In this document: piece by piece, positions 11,181 to 22,775 of the stretch
Numbering within the stretch: the stretch's first letter is position 1
Layout of the letters: the number at the start of each line of letters is the position of its first letter
NCBI GenBank assembly: GCA_024195585.1
Contig: SWBL01000146.1
Location: 1 to 64,000 of the forward strand
Source: Aureobasidium sp. EXF-3400
Lineage: Eukaryota; Ascomycota; Dothideomycetes; Dothideales; Saccotheciaceae
DNA: 64,000 nt
Reading direction: 5' to 3'
Notes under the pieces: generated by a model
Told to the model about the DNA's origin: nothing
The model's database searches: none
Seen by the model: only the letters and a program-made list of their open reading frames with translations
Made by a program: the position numbers and the translations under genes

Positions 11181-11639
11181 AACCGGCTCCGGTCTACTCC
11201 CAAACAAAATCTTGTACCTCACAATCTCCACCACTTCAACTGCACCTTCTTCTTCTTCGCCGCCTTCCACTTTCCTCAACACCGCCAATGGTTTTGCGAG
11301 TTTTTTTATTTCCCCAGTCATGCGTTGGTGTTTGCCAATGTAGAGGTAGACTCTTTTCATCCATGTTCCTCCGTTGGGGTCTGAGATGCCTGGTGTGTAA
11401 TGAGGAAACACCAAACGTCCGACTTCTGTTGCTGTTGATGGTGTATCTGAAGAGTCTTCATCAGATGCAGTGGTGGTGGGAAAGTTGATCGTGCCTTGGA
11501 GTTCGAGGATTGCTAGGCCAGAGGGAGTGTGTAGCAGTTGTGGGAGTGGGTTGTTAGGATCTGGTGTCGTTGTTGATGATGAAGTGATGTTTTTTGATAT
11601 GTGCACTGGCGTGACTGAAGGCCATGATTGTGTTGACAT
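11166..11639 (-). CDS. CTF8: Ctf8-like subunit of the Ctf18 alternative clamp loader
   Basis: Single exon, 157 residues from the ATG at 11639 (MSTQSWPSV...). The frame is open further upstream, but that part lacks an ATG and is of odd composition. Ctf8 works with Ctf18 and Dcc1 in the RFC-like complex that loads PCNA and supports sister-chromatid cohesion in the nucleus. Supporting features are the N-terminal LHTPSGLAILELQG segment, GRLVFP in the middle, the conserved WMKRVYLYIGKHQRMTGE stretch, LAKPLAVLRK, and the C-terminal IVRYKILFGSRPEP, which occur in this order in Ctf8 proteins. A Ser/Thr/Asp-rich loop splits the second strand. The end of the gene lies inside a tandem repeat unit. Confidence 0.88.
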   Translation of the reverse strand: MSTQSWPSVTPVHISKNITSSSTTTPDPNNPLPQLLHTPSGLAILELQGTINFPTTTASDEDSSDTPSTATEVGRLVFPHYTPGISDPNGGTWMKRVYLYIGKHQRMTGEIKKLAKPLAVLRKVEGGEEEEGAVEVVEIVRYKILFGSRPEPVSSEG

Positions 11640-12430
11640 GCTTTTGATCGGTTGTAATTGGTGTCTCCGATTATCAATCGTCAAGTATGAGTCCCTTGTG
11701 TGACGCTTTGGTAGATTGAAGATTGGATATGTAGGTTTGGCTGGTCGTAAAGTTGGTGTTTCGCGGACGAGATTCTGTGGAGGGTCTTTTTGGAGGAAGA
11801 CGCGTCGCAAACAAATCGCCTTTTCGGGACGATGAATTGGCTTCGCTTCCACAACTCAGATGAGGACATCGAAACTGTCTCACACTGGACACCGGACATA
11901 GATCTCTGATGGAATTATACAGAATAATACAGTTCATTGCAGGACGAGACTGGAGTATATATCCTTACCAATTTTTACAAAACAACCCACCAAAAACGCC
12001 TAATGCCATGCGTCGTCGTAAAACCAGCAAAGAAAAAGAGTAAAGTAAAAAAGGAAATCCATAATGTGCAGCACAGGCGCGTCTTCTGGAACACGCCATA
12101 ATGAGGCAGTATATATCCTCACATGCCCTCTTCCATACTGACATGTCTCCACCAGGGTGAGGCGGTGCTATCCTGAGGGCCATTAACCATCTCTTCTGCG
12201 TCTCCGACTTGTCGGCGTTCGCTGACTTCTCTGGTCGCGACACGCTTCAACTTCATAGCGCGAGATGCCATGGCCAGACTTATGTTCTGCATAGAGGGCT
12301 TCTTTGATGATGCGGCTCTCTGTGGCTGGCGCGTCAATCCTTGGGATGGGAATTCTGATGGTGAGCCTTCGTCAACCATCGGTCTGTCGATGACTGGCTT
12401 CAACCATTCATCCCTCATGACTGGTCGTTG
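11640..12430. other. Intergenic stretch
   Basis: Holds the CTF8 upstream region and the 3' flank of the kinase gene. A 99-codon frame at 12119-12418 is judged not to be a gene. Confidence 0.5.
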
Positions 12431-13855
12431 TCACTGGAGTGGCTCTGAAGAGGAAGACAGACGATTCAGGTGAAGGTAGACATCAGTGCCATAGCTGCGG
12501 GTTGTGTTAGCGGATTGTCACATGCTGCAGGATGATAGCACTTGGCACTTACCCCTCCATGCTGATCAACTTCAAGTCTCCACCAAAGTATCGCGCGTAC
12601 AGTCTGGAGATGGGCAATCCGTATCCGAAACCTGCCATTGGAGCCTTGAAGTCGCTCTTGTTGAAATCAGGGTCAAGCGTAGGCGTTTGGTCGACAGTTG
12701 TGTACATGTAGGTCCAGACAAGAGGAATGGAGCTTCTTGGGATACCACCGCCCTCGTCTGAGATCTTGATGGTGATATCTTCCTTTCCCTCGGCTACGAC
12801 AACTTTTGTAACAGGGAACTCTTCCTTGTCCTGGCCATGGGTTTCGACGACGGCACGAAGAGAGTTCTTGAGAGTTTCGAAAAGCATGTGCGACAAATGC
12901 CCTGGGACATACATGAAGTTGAGGTCGGGGTTGCAGACGAGTTGGACTTTAGGCGCGTCGAAGAGACCGTAGTGATCTTCACATACGAAGCGTGCGTTCT
13001 CGATGGCTTCTTGAGCCAGATCGCGCACGTTTGTCTTTGTGCAGATGATACCGACGTAGTTGGGGTCTGAGTGAGCTCTTTGATCGGTCAAGGCAATGTG
13101 TTGACCAATCAGCATACGGATACCGATACGGGACATGTAGAAACGGTCGAGGAAGGCCTGGATATTGTGGTCTATTTGCATGCGTTGACGCTTGCGTTTG
13201 TACTCGAGAATGCCTTGTGCGACGGTTGTCACGACACTATCGTGACGGCGTTTGATCTTCTCGAGTGTCTTTGAAAAGCGGGTGTTGTAGTCGTTCAACT
13301 CTGGAGGCCAGTCGTTGGTGTCATCGCCTGCGCTATAGTAGCGCTTGAGGGAGTTTCGTCTCTCGCCATGGTCGCCGTTTTTGTGATGGAGCTGAGAGCG
13401 GTACTGGCCCTGGTGGATACTCGGATTCTTGGTAGCCTCGCTCAAGATGCGCGAGTTCTTACCATTTCCAGGTCTTAGGAGGCGTTCGCGGACTTCGGCC
13501 GAAAGGGTGGGCTTGGGTAGAGTGGTGATTTCCTCGAAGGACTGGGCGTACCAGTCTCGTACTCGACCGATCGAAGGCATGTCGCCCAGTCCATCGGGCA
13601 ATTCTTGGAGTTCTTGAACGCGATGTGCCAGACGGATGGGCAGCTCTTCGGACATGAATTGAGAGGCTCGGAACAGAGTGCCTAGATGGGTGGTCAGTAA
13701 GGTGGTGCAGGACGATCGAGTCGTGTGCTGTTGTGCTTACCGACTGATGGCTTCTCGCCAAACTGGACCATCTGGCGTAGACTCACGCCAGTAGCAGGGA
13801 AGTTGGCATAATGGCGGATCGTGTCCATGAGCTCGGTCGACTTTTTCCACGACAT
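12431..13855 (-). CDS. Mitochondrial pyruvate dehydrogenase-type protein kinase (PDHK/BCKDK family)
   Basis: Three exons (13855-13741, 13681-12553, 12494-12431) encode 435 residues. This family phosphorylates and inactivates the E1 subunit of pyruvate or branched-chain dehydrogenase in the mitochondrial matrix. The N-terminal helical domain begins with IRHYANFPATGVSLRQMVQFG, classic for the family, and GTLFRASQF follows across intron 1. The GHKL ATPase domain has the N-box ETLKNSLRAVVE, G1 DEGGGIP and G2 GFGYGLPISRLYARYFGG. The end SSSSEPLQ matches fungal members. A linker of about 45 residues (GKNSRILSE...GDDTND) is inserted in the helical domain. No clear mitochondrial presequence precedes the chosen ATG, and a TGA closes the frame further upstream, so a missed 5' exon is possible. 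Confidence 0.94.
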
Positions 13856-14489
13856 GGCTGGGCTTGTCGAGGCCTTGCGGCCAAAAGTCGTTGGTTGGTT
13901 GACAAGCTCACGAGCTCAGGCTACGTGCTGGCAAAGGCTCAACAAAGGACGGTTCCGACGTCGAGGTCGCGTGTGGTATAGCAAATATGGAGGGAAAGTG
14001 AGTCAACGGTGCTCACGGCCTCTGTGTCTGTGTGCACCGGAAATCGTCACAGACCCCACGCAAACCCCAGCTTCCATCGCACCGAATGTCACCTCCCCCT
14101 TCACGTGCCGAGGCTGTCGTTCGGCCGATTCTTTTTCGTTTATTGACATCTTCTCCTCACCATGCGCTCAATTCCACTCCGACTTGTTGACCTGCTGTTT
14201 ATTCCGGACTATCGAGCCACAGCAGACGTCTGTGAACTGATCTGGCATCCAAAACTGGTGCATGGTGCCGGCACAGACATGGCCGAAGCCGGACGCCCTT
14301 CACAAGCGCGGACCATGTTTCTCTGCACTTGAAAAAGACACAGTCTTGCAGAAAGCCTAGGGCTGATCTTTGGATAGCTGCCATAAGCCTAGGGCATTGA
14401 TTGAAGCAATGATGCTCTTGCTGAAGAATAGTATACCTCCTCCTACTACGCATCCCTCTATGGATTACCACAAACCAAAGACTCGACTC
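13856..14489. other. Kinase promoter region
   Basis: No coding frame could be supported in this 0.6-kb stretch upstream of the dehydrogenase kinase. Confidence 0.5.
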
Positions 14490-15165
14490 TTACTCGGCTG
14501 CTCTGAAAAAGCACAAAGGCGCACTTGTAGCGCTATTGACACTCCTCATCCTGACCACTGCACATTCAACTGTTGCTCCTGCCTGATCTTGTCTCTCTGC
14601 AGGAGAAGATTCACACTGGCCCTTGGGCTCCCTTCTACGAGAAATCGTCTTCAAGTCTGACAAACTCTTTACGCCTCTCAACGAGCGAGCACGACTGAGT
14701 AGGGATTTTCTTCGACTAGGTCTTGGCTTTCGAGATTGTCTGTCGTTTTGCTCGCGCTCGGCTTCCTGCACCACATTGTTTGTTTCTTCCACAATCGGTG
14801 TCGGAGTTGAGTGTCTACGACGACGAAGCAATGCCGGTGCATCAGTAGTCGTGGCTCGAGCTAGCAACTTTGAAGCCACACGGTGCAGACGTCCACGACG
14901 TTCGGACTGTCTGCGTCGCTTCTGGTCTCCGTAGAACGACGGGCCATCATTGGTATCGATGTGTCTAGACTCGTCGCCTCGGAAATCGTGTGAGGAGACA
15001 TTGAGGACATCAAGGTCAGTAGTGGTTTTGATGATGGTGAGATTGTTCAATACACTCGTGACTTTCGTCTTGTCGGTCGAAGCCTTCACGCTGGGATTTT
15101 GATGGTGTACCGACGACGTAACCAGGCTCGGGCAATGCAATAACGGAGCGGAGTGAATTCGTTTC
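14490..15165 (-). CDS. Uncertain basic, low-complexity protein (3' exon)
   Basis: An open stretch of about 225 codons, probably starting at a splice acceptor (CTACAG) at 15166-15168. The part from about residue 35 reads like protein: an acidic/Thr stretch, then RRGRLHRVASKLLARA, then RRKSLLSRARSLRGVKSLSDLK. It is rich in Arg and Ser, with nuclear-localisation-like clusters and no recognisable domain. The 5' end is unresolved: the upstream 200 bp are open in several frames and no convincing start exon was found. It could instead be a chance open frame in the 3' flank of the ArfGAP gene. Confidence 0.3.
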
Positions 15166-15500
15166 CTGTAGACACGAAAACAACAGAAATAAGCAAAAAG
15201 CAAACGAAGTTGATTTGGAAAGCCATAGGCGTTCTTGATTAGAAAGAGCAATAAATCTGTTGTTCTTTGTGCATTCCGTAACAGAGAATCGATGTAGTGA
15301 AAATGAGGTAAAGACGCCTGGATAGAGGGTCGACAGAAAGAAAAGACAAAACCAAAAACACACATGCCCAAATCCTGCAAATGACTCTTTCTACTCGTCA
15401 AAGACATGAAGTGATCACATATGTGACACATGGAAAGGGGATAGATTGAGACATGAAGAAGTGAGCTGGAATGGACAGAGAGACAAGGAGATTTTCATGG

Positions 15501-18500
15501 TCACCTTCGTCCTATACTGCCGTCCCTGCTTGACACCGCACTCCTAGAACCAGTGGACTGTCTTTTCATCAACCGACTGTCGCGATCATTCGGACTGTGC
15601 TTTTCACTTGGCAGTGCCGAAAGCACATCGCCAGCGGAGTCTTTGACACCTAGTCCCAAGTGTCGGCCAGTTTTCTGGTCAATCTTGAATTCAATGTACT
15701 GTTGTGCGGCTCGTGACAAGGGTATAGGCGCAGGCTGTGTTGGGATTTCCGCTCCATTTTGAAGCAAGAGTTCGGCAACGGGAAAGGGCTTTCTGAGAGG
15801 GGTAGGCGTGGTTGGACGTGGAGGTGGTGCTGAGGGGCTCAGTCCCGGTGGTGTTGACAAAGTTGACGAGCCACTGCGTTGCTGCACAAAAGAGCTGGAT
15901 GGAGACGCAGGATCTGCAGCCGCAAGGGCAAGGAACACTGCGTGTGTCCCACGTGAACGGTCTGCAGCATTGGGATTCGCGCGCAATGCAAGAGCATATA
16001 ACACTTGCTGTATGTTGTTCTGTTTGATGCTGACTAATAGGGTGTCATCCGGGCTCTTGAAATGCGCCATGGCATCGGTAGAGCCTTGAACATACAATCT
16101 GTCGCTGTACTTGCCCGTGATAAAGTGTAGGCGCTGCTCTCTGGTAACGTTGGGACCTGGCTTAAGGAAAGCATCGAGCTTGGCCTCCCAAACCATATTG
16201 CTAACACGGTTACCGACCAGCATGAGCAGCTCAATTATGTCCGGTGTAAATGCCGAAGTATCAAGAGTCAAAGATCGCACTTTGGAAATGTGCGTGCCCA
16301 AGGATCTGTGGATGCCGCTGCACTCGATACAAAGAACTATGCCGAGATTGATGGACACCCATTCGACCTTCTGATCGGAATTGCAATCGGCACAGTATTT
16401 GTTGCCAGCGTCAGCTTCGCGTATCTGATTCAAGAGTGCTGATGGCGTTTCATTATCGGGTTTCATGTATGTTGGCTTATCACCCGTTGTTGCATGACGC
16501 GAGACGATCTTGCTTGAAGAACTGATATACGATGAAGTCGCATTGGTTGATGCTCGTTGGGAGGAGAACGGTGTTGTTTTTCCAGTCAAGACGGCAGCAA
16601 TGGTGTTACGAGTAGAACTGACTTTTTCGGCGCTTGGCGTGCCAGTAGACGGTCTAGATTCGAAAGCGCTTTGGAGTGCATTATTGATCGAGCCAATCCA
16701 TGATTTCATGTCCTCTTCAGAGGGAGCTTGGTAGACGCGAGTATATTGTGGTGTGATGACCTCAAAACAGAAACGCCTGTCAGCGTTGCGTGCTTCTCTC
16801 ACCGATGCGACTCGCAAGTCAATTGGATCCATGTGCAAATCGAGCTTGTCTTTCCAGTTGGCATATTCAGACAGCTTACCCTGATCAAGCACGATCCAGA
16901 ATCTGTCTTTGTTAGTGCATGAATGATATGTGGTGCAAAAGATACTCACTTGTGCCATCCAGCTTTGTTCATGATGGGATCCACATGACTGCCAGGCCGG
17001 CTCAAAGACCACAATAGTCCTTCCTTCTTGATCTGACCTGCACCTGCACCTGCAGAAGCGGAATTGTCTTTCTCTTCTAAATCTCTGATACCTTTGAACT
17101 TGTTGCTCGTGTTTCTAACAGGCAATGCGCTGTTCGAGCTAGGACTAGTGGAAGAAGTGATGCTAGATGGAAAGCCGTTGGATGCCGAAGGAGAAGTCGA
17201 CATGGTCGAATTCCGCGGTACGGATATGATGCTGCTCGCGCGATCGACATGAGTGGCATTGGAGCCATTGAAAACCGATGGCGGACTCTCTATTTCGGGT
17301 GATTTGGCACTGTTGGTCTCCAAGGCTCGTCTCTTTTCCTCGCGTTCCGTGCGTTGCATCTGGAACTCCATGTCGGCTTGCGAGACCTCACGGGTCAGTG
17401 CTTCTAATTGTGGCAGCATCTCTTCGACTTTCTTGGCCGTGGTAAGATATCCTCGAGCCTGTGCGGACGCGTACTTTGTGAGTTGAGAAAGTACTTCTTG
17501 CTCTTTCCGACCACCATTGAGATCGTGCATGAAAGAGGAGTAATCGAAGCGCTTCAGCTCGAAGGTGCGTCGCTTGGCCTGGTATTTGGCATCGCTCTCG
17601 GCGCGCTTTTTCTCCTTGAGTGACTCGGAGCGCTGACCAAGGTACTTGCTAACATAGGCATAGTAGTCCTTGCTTTCTTCATCAAAGTCACGCCTTTTGG
17701 ACTCTGCTTGCTTGATGTCGAGACTGTAGAGCTTGTTGATGGGTTCGATAATGAGTTTCTGAAGGTTTGCGTTGTTTTGGCGCTCGTAAAGCAGGATCTC
17801 TCTAGCGATAGAATCGAAATAGTGCTCGAGAGCGGGACGGACAGCATTTGCGTTTGAATTGGAAGCTTCCCTAAGCGCATCCATAAAAGCAGAGTGCGCG
17901 TCGTTACTGGCAGTTTGTGCGGCTTGTGCGGCTTCGGCAGCTCTCAGGACTTTCTTCATACGAGATCTCATTGTGCCAGTTTTTTGCTCCAGGGCTCGCA
18001 TCGTGGCTCTGAACACAGGACCATCCTCGCTGGCACTAGCATCCTCAGCTGGGCGACCGACACAACTAATGTCAACCTTTGGCGCAGGTAAGGGTCCTCC
18101 GTTCGTCATTGAGGGAACAAGGCCAAGGCCGTACTCTGGGATTGCATCGAACATGGGCGAAGAAGGCTCACGGAAGTCGCGGTAGTCTTTGGGGTCGCCG
18201 GGGTCGGAATCACTGACAGCGCTAACTCTAGATTCGATAGATTGGGAGGATGGCACTCTAAGCCTAGGAGGAGACAAGGTGGGGGAGTTTAGCCAGCGCT
18301 GTGTATCTGTAGAAGTGTCAGAATGGATACAGACAAGTGAGGGAGACAGTGCCGTACTAGTGACCCAGAACGAGAAGCTTGCTAGCGTCTCGAGACGGTG
18401 AGCCCGTGAGTTATACTCGACAAACTGCCATGGTCTGTTAGCAACTCATTGTGAATGGTAGCCGCGGGGACTGTCGTACACTGCAGGTATTGCGCCAGCC

Positions 18501-19185
18501 TCCACCGTAGTCTTCAGACTGTTTTGGAGGCTTCCACTTCCAAGACCACTGGAACTGTACCGAAGGTACGCCGCCTGTGTTGTAGTCGCCCACAAGCTCG
18601 ACATTAGGATTTTTGTGTATATTAGGATCAAAATGGAAGCCGCGTGTGACGAGCTGATCAACTTCTTTTGGTGTTGAGCCAAAGACGTAGGTCAAGCCAC
18701 ACAGCTGAGTGTCTGAAGAGGGTATACCAGTGGGAGCAACAACATGGTCGCCGATTGTGTTGGTTGGAGCCGAATTGGATTGACGCAGGACGCATGTGAA
18801 ATTGAAAGTAAGCTCTTCATCGTTGGCCAGGCGCAGGAGGAAGGAGGGAGAGAGGATGGAAGGAGGTTCGGGATCCTTGCTAGCGTCAGCGCGTGTTCCA
18901 AGAGCTTACGAACAGCAGAGTCAAGTACCTGGACGTAATCGACAGGAGTGTTGTCGCCAGCGTCGCGCTTTGCCTGGTAGCGCGTGGCAGGAAAGGAGTT
19001 TGGGTTGACTGAGACGAGGGTGCGACCACGCGAGTTGGTGATGTTGACGTTTGCGATCGAGACTGGGGAGGAGGAAGAAGGTCAGAGATAGGCCATGGCA
19101 CAAGAGGCAAGCTGTACACACATCTCGTCTGGTCTCTGAAGTAGACGGGAGAACCATCGTCAGGTCGGCTTCCTACGTTGCCCAT
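15501..19185 (-). CDS. csx2: Csx2-type ARF GTPase-activating protein (BAR-PH-ArfGAP-ankyrin)
   Basis: Six exons (19185-19122, 19062-18929, 18875-18480, 18424-18358, 18306-16950, 16902-15501) encode 1139 residues. It stimulates GTP hydrolysis by ARF GTPases at membranes in vesicle traffic. A fungal-specific N-terminal domain starts MGNVGSRPD and contains the conserved YVFGSTPKEVDQLVTRGFH and WSWKWKPPK stretches. It is followed by a BAR-like helical region (about 310-560), a Ser-rich linker, a PH domain (IKKEGLLWSLSRP through SWIGSINNAL) split by intron 5, an ArfGAP zinc finger with four Cys from about residue 843 plus CIECSGIHRSLGTH, and degenerate ankyrin repeats near AELLLQNGAEIP. Introns 2, 3 and 4 all use GTAC donors. 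The gene is divergent from the thioesterase-like gene. Confidence 0.93.
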
Positions 19186-20297
19186 GCTGCGAGCAGGGCG
19201 GCGCCCCCAGCGCCTAACGACAGGGTCAAGAGGTCGAGAATATTGTGTTTGGGACTAGCGGTCTATGTCGAATGCGATGAGCGAACAATGCGACAGCGCG
19301 GGCGGCGGTTGCTATGTATATACGGTTGGGATGCAGATGAGATGGCGATATGATTGGCGAAGAATTACACTCGAGAGGCGTGCAGACAGAGGCAGCACTT
19401 GTCGCGCGCTGACAACAAGACCAAGACGAAAGTCAAGCACCGCTATGAGGATGCTGCAAAGGATGAGAGGATGCGAAATTGAGATCTGGGACGATGTTGA
19501 TTCAGGCGCAACCATCTGCTGGCTAGAGGGAACCTACTCCACAGCCAAAGCACGGTATGCGTCCGTCATGCTCTGCAAACTCCTGAACCACCGTTGCCGA
19601 ACTCTAAATTTGATGCCATCTATAGATTTCCATCCTTCGTGACGCCGCCACGGCCCACGGCCTGTGATCATGGCACCATGCCACCACCTCGTGCATCTTC
19701 TCTGATCTAACATGCTCAAACGCACGAGTAGACCACCTTGCTTGAACCCTGTTGTTGGATCAGATGCGCCATGGAGGCAGTGCTCGCTCGGTAATAAGTG
19801 CTTTGGCCATGTGCATCTTGAGAAATAATGTCTCTGCCTTCTGCGATCACCCCTCAAACATCTTGAAATCCACGGTCCACCTTGTTTTCATCATCCTTTT
19901 CTTCTTCCTTCGGGCCCTGCGCGCCCCGCTTCCAGCCGACTGTGTTTCAGCTTGTCGCTGATGCCTCGCGCCCGTGCCGCACGTCCCTCGGTCCTTGTGC
20001 CCCGACCACCCACTCTCTGTGCATCCTCCTCCTTGCTCAATTGCACGTCTTGAATCACTTGACCAACACGCTGTCTGCCAGATGGTTGTTGGAAATGCAC
20101 TCTTTAACGTCTATGGCCTCACCAAGACATCACAAATGTACTGTAGATCATCTTCTCGGCCACAAGCCGAGGTTCCTCGGCCAAGCATGGCGCATTGGCG
20201 GGGACCTTCCAACCGCCTACACCTTCTGTGTAAACCACTTCTTCAACGTTGACCTTCCTGTCTCCTTTCTCGTAATTGTCAACCACCAGTGAACATC
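19186..20297. other. Divergent intergenic region (ArfGAP/thioesterase)
   Basis: About 1.1 kb with short frames only. It presumably contains both promoters. No element could be named. Confidence 0.5.
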
Positions 20298-21340
20298 ATG
20301 GCTCCCTTCTATGATGCCACCACCGTCACTTCAACAGGCACTCACACGTATACCGCAAACTTTCCAAAGGACTACTGCATCGGCTCAGGTATCATTTCTT
20401 CCTCGACTGCCAATTGTTGTTCATCTCGTGTTTCTTATAACACCATTGTGTAGTTCCTCATGGCGGATACATCACCTCCTGTTTCATGCGCGTAGCCGAG
20501 CTACACTTTGCCACAACCTTGGCCAAGCAGAACCAACCACATATTATGTCTATGCATCTAGAATTCCTCAGACGGACCAGCATTGGACCTGCTCAATTCA
20601 ACGTCAGAGATGTAAAGCTAGGCAGAGGCACCTCTATCATCCACGTGACTCTATTCCAAGATGGTGGCGATCGCGAAGAAGTTGCTGCCTACATTACGAA
20701 CAGCAACCTTGCCACAGAAAAGGGCACTTCCTTCCCTACAGGCTGGAAACTGGAACCTGCAGCTCCACCCACTGATGTCCCTGCGCTGAAAGCCGGCACC
20801 GACGATGCTTGGAAAGAGCAGAAATCCATGCCCTTCGCCATTTTCCGCCGCGCTAGTCAACATGTCAACTTCTACTTCCCCAGACAAGGTCAACGTATGC
20901 GCAGTCTAGCGGATCAGTGGATGTGCTTCAGCAACGGCGAGCGATTCACAAATTCTAGCCTGGGCTATGTATCCGACATGTTTCCTCAGATCCTCGAGAG
21001 CTATCGTACAGGCAGCGACCCCTATGCCGTTGAACCCCTACGTGATCCCGAGGAGATCAACAAATTGGCTGCCCAGCAAAAGGGCTTCTCATCCGCCTGG
21101 TATCCGACTCTGCTGTTGAATCTTGACGTCAAGAAACTCCTGCCCGAGGAGGGTGTCGAGTTTCTATTCCTCAGAGTTCGCGCAAAACAGATCAAGAATG
21201 GCAGATATGATCTGGAAGTTATCATCATGGACGATACCGGAGATATCGTGGCCCTCAGCCACCACATTTGCATGATCATGTCCTCAGAGAGAAACTTGCA
21301 AGCAAGATCGAATTCTGCGAAGCCTGCAAACAAGCTCTAG
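20298..21340 (+). CDS. Acyl-CoA thioesterase-like hotdog protein (TesB-like)
   Basis: Two exons (20298-20388, 20454-21340) encode 325 residues. The intron (65 nt, GTATCA...TAG, phase 1) joins CIGS to VPHGGYITS. The N-terminal hotdog begins with a short strand and the PHGGY segment typical of the two-hotdog TesB-like/4HBT_3 thioesterases. The middle has FNVRDVKLGRGTSIIHVTLFQ, equivalent to the shared-substrate strand. The second half has WMCFSNGERF and LLNLDVKKLLPE...FLFLRVRAKQIKNGRYDLEVIIMDD, the paired second hotdog. No targeting signal is obvious. It likely hydrolyses an acyl-CoA or acts on a related thioester; the substrate cannot be read from sequence. Other genes nearby give no pathway hint. 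Confidence 0.88.
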
Positions 21341-22775
21341 TTGATGGCAAGGTGTATCCATATTGGTGTACAGAACAATCCTTAAGTGTACCGAAGATGT
21401 TGTGATGGGTAGTCGTATAGTGGTGGGTGCTGAGCTCCGTATCATCGTTATTCTCAGATCATTTATACCCTGGCTTGACGGCTTCTACAATACACCAAAA
21501 AGAGCAGTATTGACAAAAACGATATTGAGCCTTTCTTCGACACGGGAGTCTTGAGGCTTGGGTACACTGCACATATTCTACTGCATGAGATTAATTAGGG
21601 CAGGGTCGTACGGTAGACAATATCTGGCAGAATCTCGCCGCCTTGCATCTATATAGCCAAGCAGGAGATGTCGATCTCTCACTGCTGGCTAACGTTGTCA
21701 ACACGCTCAACACCAGACATGCCTCTTTTCAGCACATCAGAGACTGTCGCAAAGCCGGCTGTAATGTCGCAGACCGGGAGAAAATCAAAGGATTGCTCGA
21801 TACCTACCTGGCACCGATGGAATCCGCTTGTAGCAAGCTTGGCAACCAGCTGCAGCATACGCACAACTCCTATGTCGTGAAGATGCGCTTAGATAAGCCA
21901 TTTTGAGCCATTGAATTCAACTTGAAGCACCGGCGACTGCGCTCGAGGATGCCAGATGAGATGATTGGCCAAGAGCCGAAGTGCCCTGATCATACAGATC
22001 CTATCGACCAATCTCAATGTACAGTATCCCACACGGCTCCACGGAGGCCTTTGTTCAAGCAAGTCGGCAATCCTGGATTCGCTCAAGCTCCAAAAATCCT
22101 ACTTTGCCCAGACTTTGGTACATGCATGTGTTCGGCAAGAGATATCTCATGACAAGGTCGACATCATACGAGCGGGCATCTTTAGGCGTTTGGCCGCGAG
22201 GGCCATATTCCTCCATTCTCGGCCGCGACGGTTGTTCAATACGATTGGAGGAATTTACTGACTCAACATTGATGCCGGAACACCCCACACAATCTTCATC
22301 AACGTTGTTGTAAGCTCTGGATGCTCTGGACAATTCGAGCGCTTCAATTTGACATCTTGCACCTCCATGGCCAACAACACTGAAAGGACATGTGATCGTC
22401 AATCACCTGAGATGGCAAGCATCGGCGTGCTTCCTGGGGCATATCTTGATGCAGGTTGGCTCGTGCCCAGAGCAGCCACATCGACGCCACCAATGCGGAG
22501 TGAGAACGACTCAGCGACCCCCGAGTAATAGCACCAATTAACGTTTGATCGTCGCACGCATTCGTCCACGATACCGACCATACTCCGCACGTGTCACGAG
22601 CATTCCTCCATCAAAGAGTTTAGCCAGATATAGCCGACGGAGATATAACTTTCCGTCAGAGACAAAGATAGGTATAAACACTCATTCCCCAGAATACCAC
22701 CCCCACAACCCCAGTCCACCCCCAGACCCGCTAGACCCGCCTCCACACGTTCTTATCCTCCCAGCCAGATCCTCC
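21341..22775. other. Intergenic stretch upstream of the permease gene
   Basis: About 1.4 kb without a supportable gene. The last 100 bp before the permease start are C-rich (CCCC/CCAC runs). One AGATAG GATA-type site lies near 22668. Confidence 0.5.

Noticed and set aside
12119..12418. A 99-codon minus-strand frame after the dehydrogenase kinase, as an extra exon or small gene
   Set aside because: The kinase ends normally at SSSSEPLQ with a TGA at 12431-12433, and the frame has no recognisable features.
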